From Sipunculus nudus (Eukaryota; Annelida; Sipuncula; Golfingiida; Sipunculidae): a stretch of DNA of 64,000 nt. The position numbers and the translations under genes were made by a program. Below are positions 33,823 to 51,761 of this stretch, piece after piece. How positions within the stretch are numbered: position 1 is the first letter of the stretch; every line of letters starts with the position of its first letter. The notes beneath the pieces were generated by a model. It did no database searches. It was not told where the DNA came from and saw only the letters and a list, made by a program, of their open reading frames with translations. The stretch spans positions 21,459,714 through 21,523,713 of the forward strand of contig CM049320.1 of NCBI GenBank assembly GCA_026874595.1. The letters are read 5' to 3'.

Positions 33823-35894
33823 ATAAATGTTTCTACATTTTATTGTAAGAGAGGTCAAAGGTACAGATTGGTTCAAGCAGTGAAATATGGTCATCAGTTA
33901 ACTCATACCCTATGTCCTAAACTGAACTTGCATTTTAGTATATGAATCAATGATATGGGACTTGATTCCAGACTTGGATTCATGTCTGAACTCAAGTCTC
34001 CTTTTTCAGGGACTTGGACTTGGACTCCAGGGGAGTTGACTCTTGTTTTATTCTCAGAATAACTGGTCAGGACTTGAGAAATCTGGTCAAGTCCATCAAG
34101 AGTCCAGTAGAAAAAATTAAACCCAAGGCCCGTAAATTAATTTAGAAAACCCATCGTTAAGATTTGCATGCACAAACTAATGACAGAATTTTACAAAAAC
34201 AGGTTTTATACTATCTACCAAACACAATATCTGCATTAGTGGTAAAATGTAATTCAAAAGAAAGTAAAACCTTGTGTAAACTTACTTAAAATACACATGA
34301 TGATCTCAAATTCAAAATTTAAGATTTTTTTTTAAGATTTTTTATTTTTGTGTTGAAAAATTCACAGCATCACAGTATTAAAAAGGTTGGCAGCATATTG
34401 TCCAGTATCTAATTTACATCTCTTTTACCAAACTTTTGTTTTAATCATTGATTCTGCTTTGAAGTCCTTTGAAGAGATTTACATGTTCAGAATTTATTTT
34501 ATACTTGTCTTGTCAAGAAATACTTTATCTGTGCAACTTAATTTTATACATCTTGTATCTGTGCATCATATTTTTATACAGCCTTCTTAGACAGGGTGTA
34601 TTGTGATAAATTTACCCCAGGTCTTTCTGTTACCTTTTAATGTCACTGCAATAACTGATCAAGAGCTGTGATGTATTTTAATGAAACTCACCATAACTAT
34701 TTAACAATAGATTATCTCACCAAAGTTTCTTTCTAAGCAAAATCCACGCATGTATAACGAGGTCAGAGGATACCAGTTTTATTTAAATAGCTGCATATAG
34801 CAGCATAAGTGACTTTTTCAGCAAAAATAGTTTTAATCGAGCTACCATCAATATCTCCTAGTCTTTGCAGCATTTTGTTCTGTGCAATACAAATTCTTTA
34901 ATTACTAATTTATCTGTATGACACGAGTCACCTTTTTACTGGATGGAAGCTCATGGAACTTAATCCACTTAAGGTGTATTATCTACACTCCATTTCAGAC
35001 TAAATTATTAATAAATTGTTGCTTCTAAGTATATTGAGATGTAGATATTGTGACAGATTCTTTTCATTGGCACTCTAGCTAGTGGATGTTTACTGCTTAA
35101 TAATTTGAAGACATACAGCCTAGACACTTCTGAACTTTAGTTTCATAGAATCCCTTTATATCCTTAATTATGAGATTTTCACTGCAATGTCTTAAATCAT
35201 GTGGGCCATGGCTAATTTAAGAAAAAGTTGGTACTTGGAATTTTCAAGTCATAATTCACATATTCAAGATGTTGCTAACTTAGTTGCTTTACTGAAGACA
35301 TATTTTATATGATACATACAGGGGCTCATGAACTGGAAGTCAAGGTGTGGCTTTAATGATTTTTTTTCCAAAATTTACCTCTTCTGTGAGAATTATAGAC
35401 AGGGTATGGAAAAGTTAGTGTGCAGCTTTTATTAGATGTGGTTTTTACTAGAGAAAATACAGTAATGCAGTTTGATAAAGAATGATCTGAAGGTATTTAA
35501 TCTTTTAGAATAATGTGATTATTCTTAATTCTCTTGAACTATTTACTTTATTGTCTTCCTTCAATAAATGTTTATTTATTATGGTCAGCTTGGCTTACTA
35601 TAAGTCAACTGAGCTATAGTGATGGTCCATTAGCTGTTGGTCCAATTGAGTGTCAGTTAAAAATGGCACATTTTGAAACCACTGGACTTTCAAATCCTAT
35701 ATGAGACATACAGATAGGTGTTCCTAAGTTCTCCTACCAATCCCAAAACTTGATCACTACACCAATATTCCTGTCAAAAATCAAGAGAAAAAAATCCATT
35801 TTCCATAGAAAAACTATTGTTACACTTCAAGGCTGGAAAATTTCAATGTTACTCATATGCTTTTGTTCGAATTTTGCACAAATATTTCTCTATT
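33823..35894. other. 3' UTR and downstream region of the lectin-like gene
   Basis: No further exon is seen. AATAAA at 35573-35578 is the best placed poly(A) signal if the 3' UTR is long. A GACTTGGACTTGGACTCC repeat lies at 33960-34110. Confidence 0.4.
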
Positions 35895-36823
35895 TATTGT
35901 TTCCAAAACAAAGTCGGGGGATACTATGTTGTTGGCACGATAACTCAAAAATATTTCACGGATCTTTACCAAACTTGGTATATGTATAGATATGGGTGAG
36001 AGGACGACGCCTATTTAAAATGAGGTCATGACCTTTAAAAGGAGAGTGTCCTTGACCTTGAATAGGTCCAATTTTGGGGAATATCACATAAATTCTTAAA
36101 TATCTCAATAAATCTTGCATGGATTGATCCCAAAATCAAGTTGATTGAAGATCATGGATAGGGTTGTCATGTTCCAGAAACTGGGGACGCCACCTATTAT
36201 TCTTTACTTGTTTTCGTGCCTTTTAATACCCTCAAAATTGCCACTAGACAGTACTGTGAGCATTTTAAGTAAAAAACTAATGGACAGATTTCTTTTATAT
36301 TATATGCATATACATAGATATGGGTTATGGGATGATGTTTATTTAAATTGGGGTCATGACTTTTTCTATGAGTGACCTTGACTTTGAATATTGCCATATA
36401 TGGTGAAAATCACACAAAATCATTAATATCTCAATAAGGGATGCATGGATTGGTCCTAAAATCAACTCTACCGAAGATCTTGGATAGTATTGTCATGTAC
36501 CGGAAACAGGTGGCACCACTTGTTATTCTTTTACTTGTTTTCGTGCCTTTTAATACCCCCATCATTGCCACTCAACAGTACTGTGAGCATTAAAGGTTAA
36601 AAACTAATGGACAGATTTCTTTCATATTATGCATATACATAGACATGGGTTAAGGGATGATGTACGTATATTAAAATTTGGGTCAAGACCTTTTCTAAGA
36701 GAGTGACCTTTTCTATGAGTGTGGTGTTATATTAATTGTTGCTGAAGATGGGGGCCTATTCTTAAAAGGGGGGGGGGGGGATTAATTGTCTGGGGATACT
36801 ATGGCACCAGAAATATCTAGTTT
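35895..36823. repeat. Dispersed element with internal ~320-bp tandem units, copy 2
   Basis: It has the same order as the element at 30325: GGGGGATACTATG start, GGGGTCATGACTTTTTCTAT units, and GTCTGGGGATACTATGGCAC ending in CTAGTTTT. It is in the same orientation. Confidence 0.7.
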
Positions 36824-37631
36824 TCTCTGATATTGTCAGACATTGTCAATATTGCAATTACAGATCAGAACATGAGATACCTTGTCAAAGCAGTAGGAAA
36901 AATATTTACTCAACTAAATGTTAGCTATCTAGACTTGAGTCTTTTTTTAGCATAAAACTATATTTAATTGAAATTTAATTGTATACTGGAAATTATATAA
37001 GAATATTGGAGATGCTTAAGAAATGAGAGTTCAATATAAACTTGAAATCATTATTTCCCTGCCTTAGCAGAATTAGAAATTCATTTATCAGTTGTCTGTC
37101 CATGTGTAAATATTAATAAGTAACACAGTATCTCAAAATTCTTCACAGGTATCCACTTTCTTAAGAATTTGTGTCAGGTATAGAAATATATTGATAATCA
37201 ATCTTATACTTATATGCAGATGCATGTGAGTGTTCAATAAATACTGTTCATGATGTACATACTAGTTATTGTAGGATATACTACCTGAAAAGGATATCCT
37301 GCAAATGTGTGCTTTTATAAATTTTGTTAAGGAAGTGGAAATATCTGACTTTTAAATTTAACTCAAAAGGTTAATATTTCATTGAGAGCTACCAAATTAG
37401 TGATTAAGAGAAAGGAAACTGCAGAACAGACTTATACTATTTCCAAACGTCTGTAGCATTTAGGATGTACATTTTCAAGTGAAACAATATGAAAGAAGTC
37501 TGCCAGGATTGGATAAAGTTCTGTCGAAGGTAAATTTCATATGAGCACCATGACCCATGGGTCTTGTTTTTCAGTATCCAAAGTATCCAAAGTTGGGTAT
37601 TACTAAGTTTGATCTTCCATTTACAAACCTG

Positions 37632-37790
37632 CTCTTTGGTATGGCTTTACAGTGCTGGAAGGATAAAATCTCATTATTTTAATGCTTCTTGCATTTACAG
37701 TGCTGGAAGGATAAAATCTCATTATTTTAATGCTTCTTGCATTTACAGTGCTTGAAGTATAAAATCTCATTATTTTAATGCTTCTTTCAT
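37632..37790. repeat. Three tandem 48-bp units
   Basis: TTTACAGTGCTGGAAGGATA followed by AAATCTCATTATTTTAATGC and TTCTTGCA occurs three times, the first two almost identical and the third diverged. It has no coding potential beyond repeat-driven frames. Confidence 0.9.
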
Positions 37791-38479
37791 TTTCATTTTC
37801 CCCCAAACTCTTGTTTCTTTACATTACCTTTAATTTCATTAACAAAGGAAATAAACTGCAACAGGTATTAGTTTGACCTGAAATAATCTATACTTACTAG
37901 GGACTTTGATGACATGGCTTTATTGTGCACACAACGGCAAATCAAGCACTTCATGTGTCCACCACAATTATGTATGAACAACATTAACTCACCATTTGAC
38001 TGAATTAATGCAGCTTATATTAACAAACAACTCGCCTCCCTCCATGGTGATTATATTGTGGATAACATTTATTTTGTAACATGTACTATTATTATATTGT
38101 AACCTGCCAATTTTTAATAGCGCACATAATGATCTAGCTCTATTGGACCACCAGCGAGACCTGACCATGAACAGTGGTGACGGCTGATGAACCTCTATAC
38201 ATCAAAGCAGTTCTATTTATTTGACCATGAAATGATTTGCAGGGTAATAATTTTTAAATATCCTCCATTTATTTGACCTTTATAAAATTTATTTATGGTC
38301 AAATAATTAGATGGAATTGATATGTTATATTTGATACTGTGATATTACAAATAATGTTTTATAGTTATTAATATTAATTTTGGAAACTGTTTTCCAGCAT
38401 ACTACTGTTTGACCATTATTAGTGTATTTTGATAAAAAGATATTTATCATACTGAGCACGCTAATATTTGTTATTGTAT

Positions 38480-40450
38480 TTTAATAAGGAGAAATACTGT
38501 GAACACTGTGTGACAGTTATTCTGAGTACGTACATCATGTTCTAGATACTTTATATGACAGTAACTTGTGATGTATTCGAAATCTAATGTTTTTGATACT
38601 GTGTGACAGTTGTGTGAGCTGTATTTTTAAAGTGATGTTCTAGATACTGTGTGACAATATTTTTTGCTGGTTTCTGATGCAGTAATATTCTAAAATTTGT
38701 GCTGATACAATAATTTGCTGGATACTGTGACAGTAATTTTTACATTATTCTGTTACGGTAATATTCTAGAATTTGTGTGTTATTCTGTTTCATAATGTTC
38801 TTGTTACTGTCTGAAAGTACTGTATTCTGATAGAGTACTGTTCTAGATACTGTGTGACAGTAATGTTTGCTCTATTCTGTTACATAATGTTCTAGAATCT
38901 GTGCAACAGTAAAATTTGCTGTAATCTGTTACAGTACTATCCTAAAATTGGTGCTGTATTCAGATACAGTTATGTTCTTGATACTGTGTGACAGTAGTTT
39001 GTGCTGTACTGTTCTGATACAGTAATGTTCTAGATACTGATTGACAGTAATTTGTGCTGTATTATTCTGAAACAGTTATGTTCTAGGTACTGTTTGACAG
39101 TAGTTTGTGCTCTCCTATTCGGAGTACTATTCTGAAACAGTTATGTTCTAGATACTGTTTGACAGTTATTTGTGCTGTACTGTTCTGATACACTTATATT
39201 CTAGATACTGTGTGACAGTAATAAGTGTTGTATTCTGATACAGAACCAGTAATATTTTTAGATACTATGTGAAAATACTTTGTGCTGCCGTAAACTGATA
39301 CAGTTATGTTCTAGATACTGTGTGACAGTAGTTTGTGCTGTACTCTCCTGAAACAGTTATGTTCTATTTACTGTGTAACAGTTATTTGTGCTGTACTATT
39401 CTGATACAGTTATGTTCTAGATACTGTGTGACAGTAATTTGTGCTGTACTATTCTGATACAGTTATGTTCTAGATACTGTGTGACAGTAATTTGTGCTGC
39501 CGTAAACTGATACAGTTATGTTCTAGATACTGTGTGACAGTAATTTGTGCTGTACTCTCCTGAAACAGTTATGTTCTATTTACTGTGTAACAGTTATTTG
39601 TGCTGTACTATTCTGATACAGTTATGTTCTAGATACTGTGTGACAGTAATTTGTGCTGTTATCTGATACAGTAATTTTCTTGATACTGATTGACAGTAAT
39701 TTGTGCTGTATTATTCTGATACAGTTATGTTCTAGATACTGTGTGACAGTAATTTGTGCTGCCGTAAACTGATACAGTTATGTTCTAGATACTGTGTGAC
39801 AGTAATTTGTGCTGTTATCTGATACAGTAATGTTCTAGATACTGTGTGACAGTACTTTGTGCTGTTATCTGATACAGTAATGTTCTAGATACTGTGTGAC
39901 AGTACATTGTGCTGTTATCTGATACAATAATGTTCTAGATACTGTGTGACAGTTATCTGTGCTGTACTGCTCTGATACAGTTACGTGATACTGTGTGACA
40001 GTAATTAGTGTTGTTTTCTGATACAGAACCGGTTATATTTTTAGATACTATGTGACAGTACTTTGTGCTGTTATCTGAAACTGTACCGGTAATATTCTAG
40101 ATACTATGTGACAGTACTTTGTGCTGTTATCTGATACAGTAATGTTCTAGATACTGTGTGACAGTACTTTGTGCTGTTATCTGATACAGTAATGTTCTAG
40201 ATATCGTGTGACAAGTATTTGTGCTGTACTGTTCTGATACAGTTATGTTCTAGATACTGTGTGACAGTAATTAGTGTTGTATTCTGATACAGAACTGGTA
40301 ATATTTTTTTAGATACTATGTGACAGTGCTTTGTGCTGTAATCTGATACAGTAATATTCTGTAATACTGTGTGACAGTAAAGCGTGTTGTATACTGATTA
40401 GGTAATATTTTAGAAGTTTGTGACACTTTTTTGTACTCTAGTCAGATATA
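38480..40450. repeat. 50-53-bp minisatellite
   Basis: The unit reads about TGATACAGTTATGTTCTAGA then TACTGTGTGACAGTAATTTG and TGCTGTACTATTC, in roughly 38 diverged copies. A variant with GCCGTAAACTGATACAG recurs near 39287, 39498 and 39759, and a block with CTATTTACTGTGTAACAG recurs 211 bp apart, so there is local higher-order duplication. Edges decay gradually. Confidence 0.93.
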
Positions 40451-42813
40451 GTAATATTTTAGAAATAGTGAAAGTTACTTAGACTGTGAACACTGAATAC
40501 TGCAAATACTTAATATATAAAATATAACAGTAAATAAACATAGGTATTATATACCAGAAATGCTTTGTGATGTGTTACTTGTATTTCTTTAATGATATTG
40601 TAGTTTGATCTTGACATTCTTATGCTGTTTGGCTGTGATTTGTTATACATTTGAAAACAACAATACTGTAAATAAATAATCCTGTAAATACTATGTAGAT
40701 ACTGTGTTGTGTCTTTATTATACGCCTGTCTATGATGGGACGTTAACTTACCAGGGATCTGATGGGGTTTCATGAAACTGGATCACCATAACATCCAACA
40801 AATTATCTCACCAGAGTACGATTAAATAGGCAAAATCCAAGCATATAAAATGCTTATTAAATGCAATATTTGACAAGTAAGCATTGATATTGTGGTACAC
40901 AGTCGATAATCTTAATATAAGCTATGAGTTATGATTTAACAGAAAAGAATAGATGCAAAAGCAACACCTGAACTGTAAATCTGTCTCCATGGTAAGGAGT
41001 CATTTTGTGTATCTTGCCTATGTTGGCTATTATACAGTAACCCATGCAAGCTGTGCCTGTATTCATGCAGTCAGTCATTTAAAAATATGCAAGGGGAGGA
41101 GGGGGGGGGGGTCAAAAATTCTGAGTTAAAATGGAACTTTTCTCGCACATGCTGTGGTTAAAAATTCTACTAAAACTGCTAATGACTGGTCTGGTTTATG
41201 TGATATGATGGCATACTTGTTGACCATGAGGTTTTATTAATGACTAAAATATTTGCCACCTCATGAAGCTTTACAGGTCAGTCCTTGATACAAGATAGGG
41301 GGGCACTCTGACACTGTTATGTTTGAGGGCCAAAATGGTGTTGATCTGCACTGCGAATGCACCGTCACTGTGAAAGGGGACTGTTCATGGCAGGCCGTGT
41401 GATAAACATAGGGAGGAAGCAGGCAAGGGGCCAACCCAGGCGATGGCGATGCCTGTCGCCAATTGGTAGTTAAATATTGAAACGATTACAAGAAAGTACT
41501 AAATTGGGGCTGCTTTCATTCAAATAATCAGATCATGTGATTGTATCGTGGCATAGCATCCTATGAAACTGCTATTATCAGGTCCTGGTATAGTGATCAA
41601 ACAAGCTGCTTGATTACATTCATAATACTATAAATCTGCAATCTAAGGAATGCAAGCCTCGGCCTTGTTTGCATTTGCTTAATCAACCCATTCTCCCAGA
41701 TCTATTTGTTAAAAAAAAATGTGAATTTGTGAATATTCCTTAATTAACATTCCTAAACTGGGCCATGTGCCATATCCACACCAAAATCTAATTAATTTTT
41801 AATAGGCCCATTCCCAAACGGCCCATGAGATTCTGTTCATGGTAGAGGTATTAATAGATGCTCCATTATGACAAGCTACAAGCTACAAGCTATATTTTTA
41901 TAGCATGGGTGGAAGAAAGCTGATTAAATACAGTTTTCTTATTCTAATAATACTTCACAAAAAAAAAAAACATTTTATTGCTCAATAAATGTCTTTTTAT
42001 TGTTCTATATTTGGAAAAAAAATTGTTCTGATCCAGATAAAATCTCATGGAAAAATAGACTTTCATAGTTAAGTTTCATAACTTTTTACTATACATACCA
42101 TTTAACCCTTATATTAAATTGCACCTGGCTTAAACATTTGTGTTTTGAGTGTAAATCAGAGTTTTATGAACTATTATGCAGCCAAATGAACCTGTTGATC
42201 CCTGAGGTAGTTATAAATCATTACTGGTCTAATACCTACATTGCTCATCAGTTTTACCTGGCAGTGTTAACTCTGTTACAGGATATACTAGAACTGTATG
42301 ATTTGTGTGCATGTGTGTGTATGTGTAGAATTTGTATATAAATCTACAGTGTAAATAGTAAATGTTTGAATCTGTCTTTCACTCTATTTATATTTTTTTT
42401 TTACAATGTCATCCTATTCTGTTCTTTCTACTGGAATAAGTATGTGCAACACTATACTAATAATTAAACCTAGAAAAACTTATTGCCATATGACAAACAA
42501 ATGGTCGGTGATTATTTTGGTATGCTAAAAATAATACATTCATTTTCTTTTATATATACATGTACAGGTACAACATAAATATATACACAATCAAAATATA
42601 TCAGCCCCATACAGAAATACACAAACATCAAGAGTTAATATTATCATCTGAACTACTATAGTCTTCTCCACTGGTAGGTAATTTGGCAATTAATGAACAC
42701 AAGTATAATAACATAGTTTGACACTAAAACTGACAAAGGACCATAGGTCTAATATGAGCTATAAAACTTCGTAACATAAACAACATTTATATTTTGAATT
42801 TGTTTTAAATCTC
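40451..42813. other. Intergenic, nothing recognised
   Basis: AT-rich unique-looking sequence with homopolymer runs and short open stretches only. No splice-bounded exon is seen. Confidence 0.5.
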
Positions 42814-42972
42814 TGTTTTAACTGCTGCTCTGTATAGCAAACTCTAAGGGTTTCACCACCAGGGGATGCCACAGTGAAAAGAATTGTAATCAGACCAATG
42901 AGAGCAGGGTATGGCTCTGCCCTGGTGGTGAAACCCTGAAAATCTTGCCATACAAAGCAGTGTTAAAATGAA
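42814..42972. mobile_element. Foldback MITE (~158 bp, near palindrome)
   Basis: Inside it, AGGGTTTCACCACCAGGG (42847-42864) and CCCTGGTGGTGAAACCCT (42920-42937) are perfect 18-bp inverted arms. The match continues outward with gaps (TTTTAAC.. CTGCT.TGTAT.GCAA) to about 42814 and 42972. A diverged relative of its centre (TGTAATCAGACCAAGGAGAG) is at 52985. Confidence 0.75.
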
Positions 42973-43937
42973 GGTCATCTGGACCAACCACATTGTATAA
43001 CCACTACAAATGGAGTGTAATCTAAAATAAACAACAATTCTGTAAAATACATTTACATATCTATATGTATTACAGTGCAATGCCACTGGATTTACATTTG
43101 AAGTTAATCATGTATAATTCAAATTAGGTTAAGGTTAATGTTCACGAATATTATGAATAATGCATGAGGTTACTGATCAATGATCTCATGAATATTCATG
43201 TAGTGTACTCTGTCCTGCAATCAAGTCTCTAAAACAGACAACGGATCAATGGTAATGGATAAATCCTACAGAATGTCCTTAAATAAATTGTATAAGTTAC
43301 ACAAATTGGTATATTATGGTCAGTAGTCCAGTAATCATGCATCCACTGCAACCTTGGGCTATAAATATATTAAGTACAAATTCTGCCTCCCCCCCCCCCC
43401 CCCCCCAATATCTCTTTTATTAAAATATAAGCAGCACTTTAGATATACCAGAAAAAATTGAAAATGATAACGATTATTGTTTAATATCCAAGTAGGTAGA
43501 ACAACCTCAGCCTTCACCATAAATATACCCTTTTCATTCAAATGCTTCAACGTTTAATATTTATAAATTATTCATGACACGACTTCTCATACACTTGATT
43601 TGCATATGACCTTTGTCCCTTTCATCTGATTATACACATTTACAGACACTGAACACTTTACGCAGTAATGATATACACTGAGTTGTATCGATAAATACTG
43701 TTTGTGCCATTGGCTTTAATCCTTAAAGGTTATGAAAACAAGGGAGTCACCTGAAAGTTCACTTGTAACAAATTACATAGTGAATATATGAAATATAACA
43801 TAAGCAGATATCACATCCACAGTGCAAAGTACTGGCCATTTTTTGTATATAACAAACAACCAACATACAAAGCACAACCTATAGCTCACCCTCAGAATGA
43901 AATCCTAGGAGGTAATCCAGAATTCTAAAGAACCTGC

Positions 43938-44304
43938 CAGGGGCGTCAATATAGGGGGGGATGGGGGGTATATATACCCCCCACTTTTTGGCAAGGGGGG
44001 AATGGCCAATGTAATCATCCCCCCCCCACACTTTTCAGAGAGTAATATTATAATATTGCAAGTGAAATATATTAATAAATGGAATTAAAGACTTTGGATC
44101 CATTTACTAAAAATTTTACATCTAAACTTTGCTTAGAATTAACAAATTAACTTATTTTTCTCTTATAATATTATAATTATATGAAATATGATTAAGTATA
44201 TATATATATATAATTATAATAATCATATATATATATATATATAGAAAGAATTAAATATGTCACTCAGAGACGCCAAAAAAGGTATATATGTGTGTGTGTG
44301 TGTG

Positions 44305-44340
<36 letters not shown>

Positions 44341-44388
44341 CACAAAATCATCCCCCCCCCCACCCTGAAGGAAAAATTGACGCCACTG
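43938..44388. mobile_element. hAT MITE with 8-bp target duplication (451 bp)
   Basis: Ends CAGGGGCGTCAAT and ATTGACGCCACTG are inverted repeats. The octamer GAACCTGC flanks both sides exactly (43930-43937 and 44389-44396), as expected for hAT transposition. The interior is a filler of G-runs, (TA)n (44198-44244) and (GT)n (44288-44336), with no transposase. Confidence 0.92.
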
Positions 44389-44742
44389 GAACCTGCTGAC
44401 CACACAAGACCTTGAGCGTCTCTGTATTTTCCTGACACTGGAGGACATCTACAGGATACAGGTGTATTCAACTGGTAGATTTTGTGTAGTAATGGGACTG
44501 GTACTTTTGTGTCACTGGCAGCCATTTTAACTGGACTTACAACTTGGACTTCATTCTACTGGTCAGTTTCTGAGTACATGTACTACTTCAGCTACTGTAC
44601 AGGTGGGCAGGGATTAATTTTACCCCTCGAAAAAGTACCAGTCAAATGCCCCTACTGAAAGCTCTTGCAGCAACTAGTAATAACTAGTTTAATTTGTGGA
44701 GATATTTTTTGTAATACATGATTATACATTGAAAGAAATCAC

Positions 44743-44787
44743 TACATATATATATATATATATATATACATATATACATACATATGT

Positions 44788-44871
<84 letters not shown>

Positions 44872-44890
44872 TAGATAGATAGATAGACAG
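44743..44890. repeat. (TA)n and (GATA)n microsatellite
   Basis: Long TA dinucleotide tract with ACAT interruptions, closing in GATAGATAGATAGACAG. Confidence 0.97.
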
Positions 44891-44962
44891 AAATGCCAGT
44901 AAACATTGATGACAGCTAAATTAAGATTAATGTGAATTTAGTATACCTAGTAATGCAATATA

Positions 44963-44968
44963 TTTATT
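44963..44968 (-). promoter_or_regulatory. Candidate poly(A) signal of the SLC25 carrier gene
   Basis: TTTATT on the + strand gives AATAAA on the minus strand, about 440 bases past the stop codon. The position is plausible but not unique in this AT-rich sequence. Confidence 0.3.
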
Positions 44969-45406
44969 ATGATTCAGATAAATTTATGATTCGTGTGAAA
45001 AATCCTATAGCAAATTGTACATCAAATGCCAGATGACTATAAGAATATCAATATGAAAGTATTTACCACTCTTTCATTATTGTTATTTAGATAATTAATC
45101 TCATAGAACTTTCCCTTTTCACACACCTGATGGTTGCTTTCACTTTTCTGTAAAAATTGTTGCTGTCAGCAGAGAAATTACCATTCTGAGGGCAGAAAAG
45201 CAACCCTGTATATAACCTTATATAACCCTCTCACAGAAAAATTGGTTTTAAAACATTTAGGGAAATTCACATTTGTAACAGCTTTGCAATTGCCGTGTGA
45301 AAGGGGTATTCATTAAGCAAAAATCAGACTCTACTTGATAATGCAAAAAATTCTGATGAGTGAATACATTTAATTTCCATGTGTTCATTATGATCAGTTA
45401 CCTTCC

Positions 45407-51739
<6,333 letters not shown>

Positions 51740-51761
51740 CAATCATCAGCTGGTTTCTAAC

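Noticed and set aside
44223-44525. Open frames across GT and TA repeats (also near 6482, 44696, 61618 and 61805)
   Set aside because: Translated microsatellites, no coding signal.
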